NCBI GenBank assembly: GCA_944387865.1
Contig: CALXGN010000001.1
Coordinates: 62,001-126,000 of the forward strand
Direction: 5' to 3'
DNA from: Scatomorpha stercorigallinarum
Lineage (GTDB): Bacteria; Bacillota; Clostridia; Oscillospirales; Oscillospiraceae
DNA length: 64,000 nucleotides
Each line of letters starts with the position of its first letter. The stretch's first letter is position 1. Made by a program: the position numbers and the translations under genes. The notes beneath the pieces were generated by a model. It had not been told where the DNA came from. It did not search any database and saw only the letters and a list, made by a program, of their open reading frames with translations. Positions 33,297-42,302 of this stretch are shown here, piece after piece.

Positions 33297-34424
33297 TTAC
33301 CGCCCCTGCGGACTCATTTTTAATATGCCGGCCAGCGCGGCCGCCGCACGCTCCACCTCGCGCGCGTTGTTGAAGGGCGAGAAGGAAAAGCGCACGGTGC
33401 CGCCCTCGATCGTCCCCGCGCTCTCGTGCGCCAGCGGCGCGCAGTGCAGCCCCGCACGGACGGCGACGCCCTTTTCCGCCAGCGCCGCGGCCAGCTCCTC
33501 GCTGCCCATGGCGCGGCTCCTGACGGACAGCACGCCCGCCTGCGCATCGTCTGACGCGAACACTTCCAGCCCCGGCGCGGCCTCAAGCCGGCGGCACATG
33601 AGCGCCTTCAGCGCCCGTTCCCGGCTGTCGATGGCCTCCAGCCCGCAGCGCTCCACATAGCGCAGCCCGGCCAGCAGCCCGGCGATACCGGGGATGTTGT
33701 GCGTCCCGGCCTCCAGCGCGTCCGGCAGCGACTGCGGCATGGCCTGGCTGCGGCTCTCGGAGCCCGTTCCGCCGGCCATGATGGGCTCCGCCCGCCCGCG
33801 GCAGAGCAGTACGCCCGTGCCCTGCGGGCCCAGCATCCCCTTGTGCCCCGGCATGGCGACGAACTCCGCCCCCAGGGCCCCCATGTCCACCGGCAGCACG
33901 CCCGCGGACTGCGAGGCGTCCAGCACGAAGGGCACGCCCTGCTCCCGGCACAGCTCCGCTATGCCCTCCACGGGCAGCACGAAGCCGAATACGTTTGAAA
34001 CGTGCGTGCAGACGCAGCAACTGGCCCCCGGCAGTTTGGCCCTGAAGGCTTCCAGCGCCGCCGGCTGGTCAAAGAGCGGCGAACGCGCCACGTCGATGTC
34101 CGCGCCCAGCATGTGCAGCGGCCGCGTGACGGCGTTGTGCTCATAGCCGGATATCACCACCCGGTCCCCCGCCCGCACGAGCGTGTGCAGCGCGATGTTC
34201 AGCGCGTGGGTGGCGTTCATGGTGAAGGCCACGTGCTCCGGCCCCGGCGCGTGGAAAAACTGCGAGAGCTCCTCGCGGCATTTATACGCCGTCTCCGCGG
34301 CCAGGGCGGCCGGCTCGTGGCCTCCCCTGCCCGGGCTGGCCATGGTCCTCATGGCGTGCAGCATGGCCCGCGCCACCTCGGGCGGCTTCAGCAGGCTGGT
34401 GGCGGCATTGTCGAGGTATATCAT
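33297..34424 (-). CDS. Cysteine desulfurase / class V aminotransferase (CsdB-like)
   Basis: PLP enzyme that takes sulfur (or selenium) from cysteine. 375 residues with IYLDNAATSLLKPPEV at the start, FTMNATHALNIALHTL, SASQSAGVLPVDM (Asp), PGHKGMLGPQGTGVL with the PLP lysine, and a cysteine loop GVAVRAGLHCAPLAHES as in group II desulfurases. GGAGGTGG is 4 bases before ATG 34424; the longer frame into the next gene is not real. It overlaps the DUF3343 stop (ATGA), so the two are made together. No iron-sulfur scaffold is nearby. Confidence 0.92.
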   Translation of the reverse strand: MIYLDNAATSLLKPPEVARAMLHAMRTMASPGRGGHEPAALAAETAYKCREELSQFFHAPGPEHVAFTMNATHALNIALHTLVRAGDRVVISGYEHNAVTRPLHMLGADIDVARSPLFDQPAALEAFRAKLPGASCCVCTHVSNVFGFVLPVEGIAELCREQGVPFVLDASQSAGVLPVDMGALGAEFVAMPGHKGMLGPQGTGVLLCRGRAEPIMAGGTGSESRSQAMPQSLPDALEAGTHNIPGIAGLLAGLRYVERCGLEAIDSRERALKALMCRRLEAAPGLEVFASDDAQAGVLSVRSRAMGSEELAAALAEKGVAVRAGLHCAPLAHESAGTIEGGTVRFSFSPFNNAREVERAAAALAGILKMSPQGR

Positions 34425-34669
34425 GGCGCCACCTCCCGGTACTTCCCGCCCGGCTCCGCGCGGAACAGCCGCCCGTGCGGCACGCCGGCGCGCGCCAGTA
34501 CCGCCAGCGCCTCGTGGAAGCGCCGCGGCGAGACCTTTACGCAATATCCGCAGCCGCGGTCGGTCAGCTCCTGCGGCGCCCGCGCTATACTGGCCGTTAT
34601 CCCCGAGCGCTCGAGCACCGAGGATGCCCTCTGCGCGTAGGTCAGAGAGCGGCACATTATGATATTCAT
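34421..34669 (-). CDS. DUF3343 small protein (putative Se/S carrier)
   Basis: 82 residues. MNIIMCRSLTYAQRASSVLERSGI and the RGCGYCVKV motif with CxxC match DUF3343, described as putative Se/S carrier proteins in Clostridia. Start at ATG 34669 with GGGAG upstream. The frame-coupled cysteine desulfurase is the expected partner: it would load sulfur or selenium on the cysteines. Confidence 0.85.
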   Translation of the reverse strand: MNIIMCRSLTYAQRASSVLERSGITASIARAPQELTDRGCGYCVKVSPRRFHEALAVLARAGVPHGRLFRAEPGGKYREVAP

Positions 34670-34740
34670 CGGAAAACTCCCTCCGTAGCATGGCTTATGA
34701 CCCATACTATGCCGGAGCCTTCCCCGCGGCGACTCGCCGC

Positions 34741-35208
34741 CTAATCTATCAGCGCCACGGCCTGCGCGGCTATGCCCAGCCCCTCGCCTGTGAAGCCCAG
34801 ATGCTCTTCCGTCGTGGCTTTCACGCTCACGCTGCCCGCCGCGATCCCCGCCGCGCGGGCGATGTTCTCCCGCATGGCCGGTATATGCGCCGCCAGCTTC
34901 GGCGCCTGCGCCACCACGGTGGAGTCGATATTGACGATCTCATATCCCTCCGCGCGCACCCTGCGCGCCACTTCGGCAAGCAGCAGCAGGCTGTCCGCCC
35001 CGCGGTAGCGCTCGTCGCTGTCCGGGAACAGCTTGCCTATGTCCCCCAGCGCGGCCGCGCCCAGCAGCGCGTCCATCACGGCGTGTACGAGCACGTCGGC
35101 GTCCGAGTGGCCGTCCAGCCCCCGCTCGTATGGCACCTTCACCCCGCCGAGCACCAGCGCGCGGCCCTCCACGAGCCGGTGTACGTCGTATCCCTGCCCG
35201 ATCCTCAT
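34741..35208 (-). CDS. ispF: 2-C-methyl-D-erythritol 2,4-cyclodiphosphate synthase
   Basis: Fifth step of the MEP isoprenoid pathway. 155 residues, start MRIGQGYDVHRLVEGRALVLGGV with the zinc DxH (GYDVH), HSDADVLVHAVMDALLGAAALGDIG, and ATTEEHLGFTGEGLGIAA. ATGA overlap with ispD. Confidence 0.97.
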   Translation of the reverse strand: MRIGQGYDVHRLVEGRALVLGGVKVPYERGLDGHSDADVLVHAVMDALLGAAALGDIGKLFPDSDERYRGADSLLLLAEVARRVRAEGYEIVNIDSTVVAQAPKLAAHIPAMRENIARAAGIAAGSVSVKATTEEHLGFTGEGLGIAAQAVALID

Positions 35209-35918
35209 CGCTTCTCCCTCGCTTCCAGGATGGCCTCGGCGGCATAGACGTCCGCCGGCGTAGTGAGCTTCATGTTTTCCTCCGAGCCCTCCACCAGGAA
35301 CACCTCCGCGTCCATCAGCATCACGGCGGCGCAGTCGTCCGTCAGCTCCAGGCCCAGCCGCGCCGCATCCTCCAGCGCGGGCCGTATGAGCCCGGCGCGG
35401 AAGACCTGCGGCGTCTGCATCAAAAACAGTTCATCCCGTTCCAGCGTGCGCAAAACGCGCCCGCCGCGCGCCTGCCGCACCGTGTCCTTCACCTTTATGG
35501 CCGGCGCCGCCGCGCCGCGCTCCGCCGCCGCCAGTACGGCACGGGCGATGACCTCCTCCGTCACCAGCGGCCGTGCGGCGTCATGGATGGCGATGAGCTC
35601 CGCGCCGGGCGAGCACTCGCGCACGCCGTGCCAGGCCGACTCCGTGCGGCATTTCCCGCCCGCGGCCACGCATTTCACCTTGCCATAGCCAAGATCCCGC
35701 GCCATGGCGGCCGTTTCCGGTATCTTTTCGCTCTGCGTGACGATCACGATCTCGTCTATGTAAGCGCTGCCGTCCAGCGCGGCCACGGAGCGTTCGAGCA
35801 CTGTGCGCCCTGCCAGCTTCATGGCCAGCTTGTCGCCGCCCATGCGGCTGGAACTGCCCGCAGCCACCAGCACGCAGGCGCAGCGCGGCCGCGCGGGCAT
35901 ATCATTTTTACGGAACAT
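35205..35918 (-). CDS. ispD: 2-C-methyl-D-erythritol 4-phosphate cytidylyltransferase
   Basis: Third step of the MEP pathway. 237 residues: nucleotide-binding VLVAAGSSSRMGGDKLAMKLAG, IAIHDAARPLVTEEVI, LMQTPQVFRAGLI and DDCAAVMLMDAEV. GGGAGG 5 bases before the ATG. It follows the carD terminator, so it depends on readthrough or an unseen promoter. Confidence 0.96.
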   Translation of the reverse strand: MFRKNDMPARPRCACVLVAAGSSSRMGGDKLAMKLAGRTVLERSVAALDGSAYIDEIVIVTQSEKIPETAAMARDLGYGKVKCVAAGGKCRTESAWHGVRECSPGAELIAIHDAARPLVTEEVIARAVLAAAERGAAAPAIKVKDTVRQARGGRVLRTLERDELFLMQTPQVFRAGLIRPALEDAARLGLELTDDCAAVMLMDAEVFLVEGSEENMKLTTPADVYAAEAILEAREKR

Positions 35919-35931
35919 ATTACCTCCCGAT

Positions 35932-35972
35932 CAGACAAAAAATACCTCCGGGCGGGTCTGGCCCGCCCGGAG
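35932..35972 (-). terminator. Terminator of carD
   Basis: CTCCGGGCGGG pairs with CCCGCCCGGAG (11 bp, loop of 5) and continues on the minus strand as GTATTTTTTG; 4 bases past the carD stop. Confidence 0.88.
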
Positions 35973-35976
35973 ATGC

Positions 35977-36462
35977 TTATGAGCCGACCATAGCGCTGTT
36001 CAGGCGCTCTTCGACCTCCTCATAACTGGAACTTTTGGACAGCACGATCTCGGAGATCAGTATCTGGCGCGCCGAGTGGAGCATCTTCCGCTCCCCGGTG
36101 GAGAGCCCGCGCTCCCTGTCCCTCGCCATCAGCCCTTTGACAACGGCGGCGACCTCCATCAGGTCCCCGCTCCTGATCTTCATCATGTTCTCGCGGTACC
36201 GCTTGTTCCAGTTCTGCGTCATGCTGACCTCGATAGCGGGGATGCCTTTGAGTATCTTTTCCGCTTCCTCGCTGCCGATTATCGGACGCACGCCAATGCT
36301 CTCGCTCGTTTCCACTGGTATCATCACCAGCATGTCACCGGCGGGTATTTTGAGCACATAATACTCCCGGTCCTTCCCATTGATCTTCCTGCTTACGATG
36401 CTGTCGATCACTCCGGCGCCGTGCAAGGGGTGAGCGACCCGGTCGCCCACGCGAAAAGCCAT
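35977..36462 (-). CDS. CarD-family transcriptional regulator
   Basis: RNA polymerase-binding factor that stabilises promoter opening. 161 residues: N-terminal Tudor-like RNAP-interaction domain (MAFRVGDRVAHPLHGAGVIDSI, YVLKIPAGDMLVMIPVETSESIG) and a C-terminal helical DNA-binding domain (NMMKIRSGDLMEVAAVVKGLMARDRERGLSTGERKML). GGAGG before ATG 36462; the longer frame passes the promoter. Confidence 0.95.
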   Translation of the reverse strand: MAFRVGDRVAHPLHGAGVIDSIVSRKINGKDREYYVLKIPAGDMLVMIPVETSESIGVRPIIGSEEAEKILKGIPAIEVSMTQNWNKRYRENMMKIRSGDLMEVAAVVKGLMARDRERGLSTGERKMLHSARQILISEIVLSKSSSYEEVEERLNSAMVGS

Positions 36463-36505
36463 ATAACCTCCGTTTCCCGAATCTGCAAATGCCTTCTTGT
36501 ATAGA

Positions 36506-36534
36506 ATTATACACGTTACAACGGGATTTAGCAA
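36506..36534 (-). promoter_or_regulatory. Promoter of carD
   Basis: Minus strand: TTGCTA, 17-base spacer, TATAAT, 44 bases before the ATG. Confidence 0.85.
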
Positions 36535-36585
36535 GGAAAATCAATGGTTTTTTCGTAAGATCGCTGCAAAAATCCCGTCAGGATG

Positions 36586-36620
36586 GTAAAAAAAGAAAGG
36601 GCCGCGTCCGCGGCCCTTTC
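36586..36620 (-). terminator. Terminator after the ispH-S1 operon
   Basis: GAAAGGGCCG pairs with CGGCCCTTTC (36595-36620); on the minus strand it runs into CTTTTTTTACC. Confidence 0.9.
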
Positions 36621-36633
36621 ACACGCTGTTGAA

Positions 36634-38847
36634 TTACTCGGCGTCCTCGGGGACGACGCCCTTGGCCTCGCCGGTCTCGGAGACCTCGTAAACGAGGGCG
36701 TCCTCTTCCGGCTCCACCGGCAGCTCCTCCTCAGGCTCCACCTCGCGGCGGCGGGAACGGCGCGGGGCCGGTTCCGGCTCGCTCAGGGCGCGGATGGAGA
36801 GGGAGATCTTCTGCTTCTCATTGTCGATGGCAGTGATCTTCACATCGACCTCGTCGCCGGGGTTGACGACCTCTTCCGGCTTGCCGACGCGGCGGTTGGC
36901 CAGCTGGGAGATGTGGATAAGGCCGTCCACGCCGGGCATGACCTCGGCAAAGGCGCCGAAGGGCATCAGCTTTACGACTTTGACCTTCGCCACGTCGCCC
37001 ACGTTGTAAGTGCTGACGAACTTGTTCCAGGGGTTGTCCTCGGCCTTCTTGTAGCCGAGGGAGATGCGCTTGGCCTCACGGTCGAAGCCGATGACGTACA
37101 CGTCGAGCTCGTCGCCCACGGAGACGACCTCGGCGGGGTTCTTGATGCGGTTCCAGCTCAGCTCGGAGACGTGGACCATGCCGTCGATGCCGCCGATGTC
37201 CACGAACGCGCCGTAGCTCGTCAGACTCTTGACGGTGCCGTGATAGGTCTTGCCGACCTCGATGCTGCCCCAGATGGCCTCGGCCCTCTCGCGGCGCTCG
37301 CGCTGCTGCACGGCGCGGATGGAGCCGACGACGCGGCGGCGGCCGCGGTTGACCTCGGTGATCTTCAGGCGGACCTTCTTCTTCAGCAGCTCAGTCATCG
37401 GGGTGTCCTTCGGCAGGCCGGACTGGGAAGCGGGGACGAAAACGCGCGTGCCCTTGACGGAAACGACGACGCCGCCCTTGTTCTCCTCGGTGACGATGCC
37501 CTCGACGACGGTGCCGTCCTCCTGGGCGGACTCGATGTCGGCCCAGTTCTTGACAGCGTCAAGGCGCTTCTTGCTCAGCTGGGCGGTACCCTCCACGTCG
37601 TTGACGCGGACAACGATGGCCTCGATGGGGTCGCCGACATGGACAGCGTCCTCCAGCTTGGTCTCGCCGTCGTCGGTGAACTCGGTGGCGGGGATGAAGG
37701 CGGAATACTTCGTGCCCAGGTCCACGCTGACCTCGGTGGGGGTGATGGCCACCACGGTTCCGCTGACTTTGTCGCCGTTATATATAGTCTTCAGAGAATC
37801 CTCCAGCATCTCGTCAAAGGACTTTTCCTTTGCTTCTTCCGCCGGGGCTTCGGCCGCGGCTGCTTCCGCGGGGGCTGCCTCTTCGGCGGCGGGGGCCTCT
37901 TCAACAGCGGCGCTCTCGACGCTCGCGGCCTCTTCAGCCGCGACGGCCTCGGCAGCGGCCGCTTCGGCCGGCTCTTCTACAGGGTTCTCTTGGATCAGGA
38001 TTTCATCGCTCATCTTAACCAGTACCTCCTTGATTATCCACTCCGGCGCCGAGGCGCCGGCAGTTACGCCTATGGTGTCTGCGTCCCTGAGCCGCGCGGT
38101 GTCGAGCTCTTCCGCCTGCGCAATGAACTGCGTGTTGGCGCAGCGCGATGCGCAAAGCTCGGCCAGGTGCAGGCTGTTGGCGCTGTGCTTGCCGCCAATT
38201 ATCACCATGGCGTCGCACTTGGAGGACAGTTGAGCCGCCTCCTCCTGCCTTGTGGACGTAGCAGAACATATTGTATCAAATATTTCTGCGTTTGTACACA
38301 TCTTTTTTAATAAAAATTTGCAATCCTCGAGGGTTTTTTGCGTCTGCGTCGTCTGCACGACGGCCGTGAGCGGCATGTGCGCCCTTCCGCCGTCCTCCGA
38401 CAGCCATTTTTCCAGCTCCTCCGCGCCGGAGACGACTACCGCGCCCGAGCACCAGCCGCATATCGCCTCCACTTCCGCGTGCCCGGCGGTGCCGATGACG
38501 AGCACCTGCCGCCCGTTCGCGGAAGCGGCGCTGACGATCTTGTGTATGCGCGCGACGAAGGGGCAGGTGGCGTCCACCACCTGCGCGCCGCGGCGCTCCA
38601 GCTCATCGACGACGGCCTTCGGCGCGCCGTGGGAGCGTATGAGCACCCGCTCGCCCGCCGCGGCCTCCTCCGGCGAGGATATCACGGCCATCCCCCTGGC
38701 CGCCAGGCGGTCCACCACGTCCTGGTTGTGTATCAGCGGCCCCAGGCACTTGCAGGGCCCCAGCGCCAGCTGGCCCTCCGCCAGCTCCACGGAGCGCGAG
38801 ACGCCGAAGCAGAATCCGGCGCTCTTTGCCAGTATCACCCTGCTCAT
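36634..38847 (-). CDS. ispH: IspH (HMBDP reductase) fused to S1 RNA-binding domains
   Basis: 737 residues in two halves. Residues 1-285 are IspH, the last MEP step, with the three cluster cysteines in AGFCFGVSRSV, DATCPFV and ICSATSTRQEEAA. A 60-residue Ala/Glu linker follows. Residues about 345-690 hold four S1 domains (GDKVSGTVVAI; GTVVEGIVTEEN; GKTYHGTVKSLTSYGAFVDIGG; GDVAKVKVVKLMPFGAFAEVMPG) as in ribosomal protein S1, then an acidic tail. The fusion is common in Clostridia, where it is annotated as a bifunctional protein. ATGA overlap with plsC. Confidence 0.95.
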   Translation of the reverse strand: MSRVILAKSAGFCFGVSRSVELAEGQLALGPCKCLGPLIHNQDVVDRLAARGMAVISSPEEAAAGERVLIRSHGAPKAVVDELERRGAQVVDATCPFVARIHKIVSAASANGRQVLVIGTAGHAEVEAICGWCSGAVVVSGAEELEKWLSEDGGRAHMPLTAVVQTTQTQKTLEDCKFLLKKMCTNAEIFDTICSATSTRQEEAAQLSSKCDAMVIIGGKHSANSLHLAELCASRCANTQFIAQAEELDTARLRDADTIGVTAGASAPEWIIKEVLVKMSDEILIQENPVEEPAEAAAAEAVAAEEAASVESAAVEEAPAAEEAAPAEAAAAEAPAEEAKEKSFDEMLEDSLKTIYNGDKVSGTVVAITPTEVSVDLGTKYSAFIPATEFTDDGETKLEDAVHVGDPIEAIVVRVNDVEGTAQLSKKRLDAVKNWADIESAQEDGTVVEGIVTEENKGGVVVSVKGTRVFVPASQSGLPKDTPMTELLKKKVRLKITEVNRGRRRVVGSIRAVQQRERRERAEAIWGSIEVGKTYHGTVKSLTSYGAFVDIGGIDGMVHVSELSWNRIKNPAEVVSVGDELDVYVIGFDREAKRISLGYKKAEDNPWNKFVSTYNVGDVAKVKVVKLMPFGAFAEVMPGVDGLIHISQLANRRVGKPEEVVNPGDEVDVKITAIDNEKQKISLSIRALSEPEPAPRRSRRREVEPEEELPVEPEEDALVYEVSETGEAKGVVPEDAE

Positions 38848-39470
38848 CCCGCCGTACCGTCCCTCAACTCATAGATGCGCTCCATCACGCCGTCGGCCAG
38901 CTCCACGTAGTCCTCGTGCGTCTTGCCCTCCACCAGGAAAGGCTCCCCGATCAGCACCTCCGTGCGGGCAAAGACCTTTTTCCGCCGCGGGATATAAACG
39001 GGGACTATGGGCACCTTCATCCGCGACGCGATGCGCACGGCGCCCGTCTTGGCCTCCACGGAATTGTCCTCGCTGGTGCGCGTCCCCTCCGGGAACATGC
39101 ACACCTTCTCCCCGCGCTTGAGGAAGCGCATGGTGTTGCGGATAGCGTCGATGTCCTGCCGCCCCCGGTCGACGAAATATACGCCGCAGCTTTTCAGTAC
39201 CGCGCCGACTACCGGCACGGCGGAGAGCTCCAGCTTGGCCATGAAGTGCATGAAATTCTTGCGCCCGAAGGCCGCCGCCACCAGGAAAGGGTCCACCATG
39301 TTGGAGTGGTTGGCGCAGACCAGCGCCGGCCCCTCCGGTATGTTCTCCCGGCCGCTGCTCTTCATCGGATAGAGCAGCTTGACGATGGGTATGACCAGGG
39401 CGTACAGCCGGTCAAAGGTCCGGCGCTGCTTTTCGTCCGGCCGCTGTCTCTCGTCCATGCTCCCGCTCAA
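38844..39470 (-). CDS. plsC: 1-acyl-sn-glycerol-3-phosphate acyltransferase
   Basis: Phospholipid synthesis. 208 residues with the family motifs CANHSNMVDPFL (HX4D), FVDRGRQDIDA, MFPEGTRTSEDN and IVPVYIPRRKKVF. ATGA overlaps on both sides, so it is translated together with cmk and ispH. Confidence 0.94.
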   Translation of the reverse strand: MSGSMDERQRPDEKQRRTFDRLYALVIPIVKLLYPMKSSGRENIPEGPALVCANHSNMVDPFLVAAAFGRKNFMHFMAKLELSAVPVVGAVLKSCGVYFVDRGRQDIDAIRNTMRFLKRGEKVCMFPEGTRTSEDNSVEAKTGAVRIASRMKVPIVPVYIPRRKKVFARTEVLIGEPFLVEGKTHEDYVELADGVMERIYELRDGTAG

Positions 39471-40162
39471 CTGAGAACACCTCCAAGTTTACCTGCTATC
39501 AGCGTACATACGCGCTCGATGCTCTCTTCGAGCGTGAGCGCGCTCGTGTCCACGACCACGGCGCCCTCCGCCACCTTCAGCGGCGCGGCGGCGCGCTCGG
39601 AATCCTGCTTATCGCGCTCCAGCGTCTCGGCGAGCACCTGTTCATAGCTCTCGCCGCTCCCGCGCGCGCGCAGCTCCTGCCAGCGCCTCTCGGCGCGCTT
39701 TTCCGGCGAAGCGGTGAGGAATATCTTCAGGTCCGCCCCCGGCAGCACCACCGTGGCGATGTCCCGCCCGTCCATGACCACGCTTTGCTCGCGCGCCAGC
39801 GCCCTCTGCGTATCCAGCAAAAAGGCCCGCACCGGCGGCATGGCGGAAACGCCGGAGGCGTACATGGCGGCCTCCTGCGTCCTGATGGGCGCGGAGACGT
39901 CCTCCCCGTTGAGGTACATGCGCTGCGCCCCGTCAGCGCCGTAGCTGAGCTTCAGCTCCAGCCGCGGAAGCAGCGCTTCCACGCCCGCGGCGTCGTGGGC
40001 GTCCAGCCCCGCGCGCTTTGCCGCCAGCCCGACCGTGCGGTACATGGCGCCCGTATCGACATAGATGAAGCCAAAGCGCTGCGCCGCCGCGCGGGCGATC
40101 GTGCTCTTGCCCGCGCCGGAGGGCCCGTCTATGGCCACGGAAAACGGTCTTTCCATCCCCAA
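39467..40162 (-). CDS. cmk: Cytidylate kinase
   Basis: CMP/dCMP phosphorylation. 231 residues: IDGPSGAGKSTIARAAAQRFG, YVDTGAMYRTVG, MDGRDIATVVLPGADLKIFLTA. Two starts are possible: TTG at 40162 (7 bases after AGGAG) or ATG at 40156; spacing favours the TTG. Starts 3 bases after the flavoprotein stop. Confidence 0.95.
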   Translation of the reverse strand: MGMERPFSVAIDGPSGAGKSTIARAAAQRFGFIYVDTGAMYRTVGLAAKRAGLDAHDAAGVEALLPRLELKLSYGADGAQRMYLNGEDVSAPIRTQEAAMYASGVSAMPPVRAFLLDTQRALAREQSVVMDGRDIATVVLPGADLKIFLTASPEKRAERRWQELRARGSGESYEQVLAETLERDKQDSERAAAPLKVAEGAVVVDTSALTLEESIERVCTLIAGKLGGVLS

Positions 40163-40165
40163 TGA

Positions 40166-41407
40166 TCAGCTCCTGAGAGAATTTGCGGCCACATAGGCCG
40201 TGGACCAGGCGATCTGCAAATTGAACCCGCCCGTATATGCGTCGAGGTCCAGCACCTCGCCGGCGAAATACAGCCCCGGCACCAGCCGGGACTGCATCGT
40301 CCGCGGGTCAACCTCCCGGGTAGAGATCCCGCCGGCGGTAACTATTGCCTCCGCCACCGGCCTCGTGCCGGATATGCTTATGGTGAAATCTTTCATCAGC
40401 GACACCAGCGCGCGCCGCTGCTCGCGCGTCACGGAGTTCACCCGCGTCTCCGGCGCTATGCCGCTGCGCTCCACCAATACGGGTATCAGCGCGTGCGGCG
40501 CAAGCTCGGAGAGCGCGTTGCGGAACTCCCGGTTTTTGTTCTTGCCGAAGTCCCTGAGCACCCGCTCGTCCAGTTTCTCCGCATCCAGCGCGGGCTTGAG
40601 GTCGATGCTCAGCCGGTATTTTTTCCCGGGAAAGCCCCGCATGTGCGCGGACGCGGAGAGCACCAGCGGCCCGGAGACGCCAAAGTGCGTGAACAGCATC
40701 TCCCCCAGCTCGCTGAAGATCTCCCGCCCGTCCTCGAAGGCCGTCAGGCGCACGTTCTTCAGCGCCAGCCCCTGCATCTCGCGGCAGAAGCCGTCCGGCG
40801 ACTCCAGCGGCACCAGCGAGGGCCGCGTGGGCGTCACCATGTGCCCCAGCTCCGCCGCCAGGCGGTAGCCGTCCCCCGTGGAGCCCGTCCCCGGATATGA
40901 CAGCCCTCCCGTGCAGATAACGGCCGAGCGGCACTCGATGTCCCCCTCCGCCGTGCGCACGGCGCGCACGCCGCCCCCGCCGGCGAGTATGGCCTCCGCC
41001 CGCTCGTGCAGCACGTCCACGCCCCCGGCGCGCATGTAGCGCTCCAGCGCGCGCACGATGTCCTCCGCGCGGTCGGACTGCGGGAACACCCGCCTCCCCC
41101 GCTCCACCTTCAGCGGCACGCCCAGGCGCTCGAAGAGCGCCATCGTGTCGCCCGTGCCAAAGCGGTGTATGGCGCTCTGCATGAAGCGCCCGTCGCCCGG
41201 CAGGCTCTGTATGAACTCCGCCGCCGGGCAGTCGTTGGTCACATTGCAGCGCCCCTTGCCGGTGATGCGCAGCTTCTTCCCCAGCGCGGCGTTGGGCTCG
41301 AGCAAAATAACGTCCAGCCCCCGCTCCGCCGCCAGCGCGGAGCAGAGCATGCCCGCCGCGCCGCCGCCGATGACAACGGCGTCAGCCCTCCGTGGTCTCA
41401 AAGACAT
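40166..41407 (-). CDS. HI0933/YhiN-like flavoprotein (NAD(P)/FAD-dependent oxidoreductase)
   Basis: 413 residues. FAD-binding VVIGGGAAGMLCSALAAERG at the start, KKLRITGKGRCNVTN, ICTGGLSYPGTGSTGDGYRLAAELGH and the C-terminal GLYFAGEVLDLDAYTGGFNLQIAWSTAYVA, all of the family fold. Substrate unknown. Overlaps the regulator gene by 26 bases. Confidence 0.93.
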   Translation of the reverse strand: MSLRPRRADAVVIGGGAAGMLCSALAAERGLDVILLEPNAALGKKLRITGKGRCNVTNDCPAAEFIQSLPGDGRFMQSAIHRFGTGDTMALFERLGVPLKVERGRRVFPQSDRAEDIVRALERYMRAGGVDVLHERAEAILAGGGGVRAVRTAEGDIECRSAVICTGGLSYPGTGSTGDGYRLAAELGHMVTPTRPSLVPLESPDGFCREMQGLALKNVRLTAFEDGREIFSELGEMLFTHFGVSGPLVLSASAHMRGFPGKKYRLSIDLKPALDAEKLDERVLRDFGKNKNREFRNALSELAPHALIPVLVERSGIAPETRVNSVTREQRRALVSLMKDFTISISGTRPVAEAIVTAGGISTREVDPRTMQSRLVPGLYFAGEVLDLDAYTGGFNLQIAWSTAYVAANSLRS

Positions 41408-42245
41408 TGTTCTCGCTCCACACGCGCTCCAGGTGGCGGAACGTCTCCGACAGCGAATCGCGCGAGCGCGAGCCCACGGCCAGCACTACGGCGTTCACCA
41501 GGCTCAGCGGCGCCACCAGCGAATCGACGAAGGACACCATCTCGCTCTTGGCGAAGATGCACACGTCCGCCACGCCGTAGAACGGCGAATTGACGCTGTC
41601 CGTGATGCCCACGGTGGCCGCGCCGCAGCTCTTGGCAAAGGCGAGGCCCTTCGAGGCCCGCGCCGAATAGCGCGGGAAGGTGAAGCCGATGTAGAGGTCC
41701 CCCTCGCCGATGCGCATCAGCTGCTCGTACATCTCCGCCGGCCCGTTGTCCTGTATCAGCCGCACGCCGTCGCGCAGCAGGTTGAGGTAGAACGACATGT
41801 AGTCCGCCAGTATGCGCGAGGTGCGCAGCGCGGAGATATATATCGTCTTGGCCGAGATGATGCTGTCTACCACACGGTTGAAAGCGTCCTGGTCGATCTC
41901 CTCCAGCGTGGACTGCAATTTGTCCACGTCGTCGCTGAGCACGGCCTTGAGGATGCTGCGGTCGTCCACCAGGTCTTTGGCGACCTCGATGCGCTGTACG
42001 CTCGTCAGCCGGCTGCGTATCATCTCCTGCAGCGCCTTCCTCATGCCGGGGTAGCCGTCATACCCCAGCTCGGCGGCAAAGCGCACGACCGTCGATTCGC
42101 TCACGCCCACGGTCTTGCCCAGCTTGCCGGCTGTCATAAAGGCTGCTTTATCATAATTTTCCAGTATATATTTTGCGATCATGCGCTGGCCCTTGGAAAA
42201 GCCCGCGCTCTCCTTCATCATTACCGATAAAATATCCTTGTCCAT
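41382..42245 (-). CDS. RpiR/MurR-family transcriptional regulator with SIS domain
   Basis: 287 residues: N-terminal RpiR helix-turn-helix (residues 1-77: GQRMIAKYILENYDKAAFMTAGKLGKTVGVSESTVVRFAAELGYDGYP) and C-terminal SIS sugar-phosphate domain (KTIYISALRTSRILADYMSFYLNLL; YIGFTFPRYSARASKGLAFAKSCGAATVGITDS). No sugar-use genes follow; the flavoprotein-cmk-plsC-ispH operon does. The AT-rich upstream region has an inverted repeat in the promoter. Confidence 0.93.
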   Translation of the reverse strand: MDKDILSVMMKESAGFSKGQRMIAKYILENYDKAAFMTAGKLGKTVGVSESTVVRFAAELGYDGYPGMRKALQEMIRSRLTSVQRIEVAKDLVDDRSILKAVLSDDVDKLQSTLEEIDQDAFNRVVDSIISAKTIYISALRTSRILADYMSFYLNLLRDGVRLIQDNGPAEMYEQLMRIGEGDLYIGFTFPRYSARASKGLAFAKSCGAATVGITDSVNSPFYGVADVCIFAKSEMVSFVDSLVAPLSLVNAVVLAVGSRSRDSLSETFRHLERVWSENNVFETTEG

Positions 42246-42302
42246 GCTCCGCCCCCACGGTCATGTGCATATAGCGTTTATAAAAAATTGATTTTTACTA
42301 AA

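Noticed and set aside
36583..38310. A 575-codon frame opposite ispH-S1
   Set aside because: Low-complexity antisense of the Ala/Glu linker and S1 domains; no start signals.
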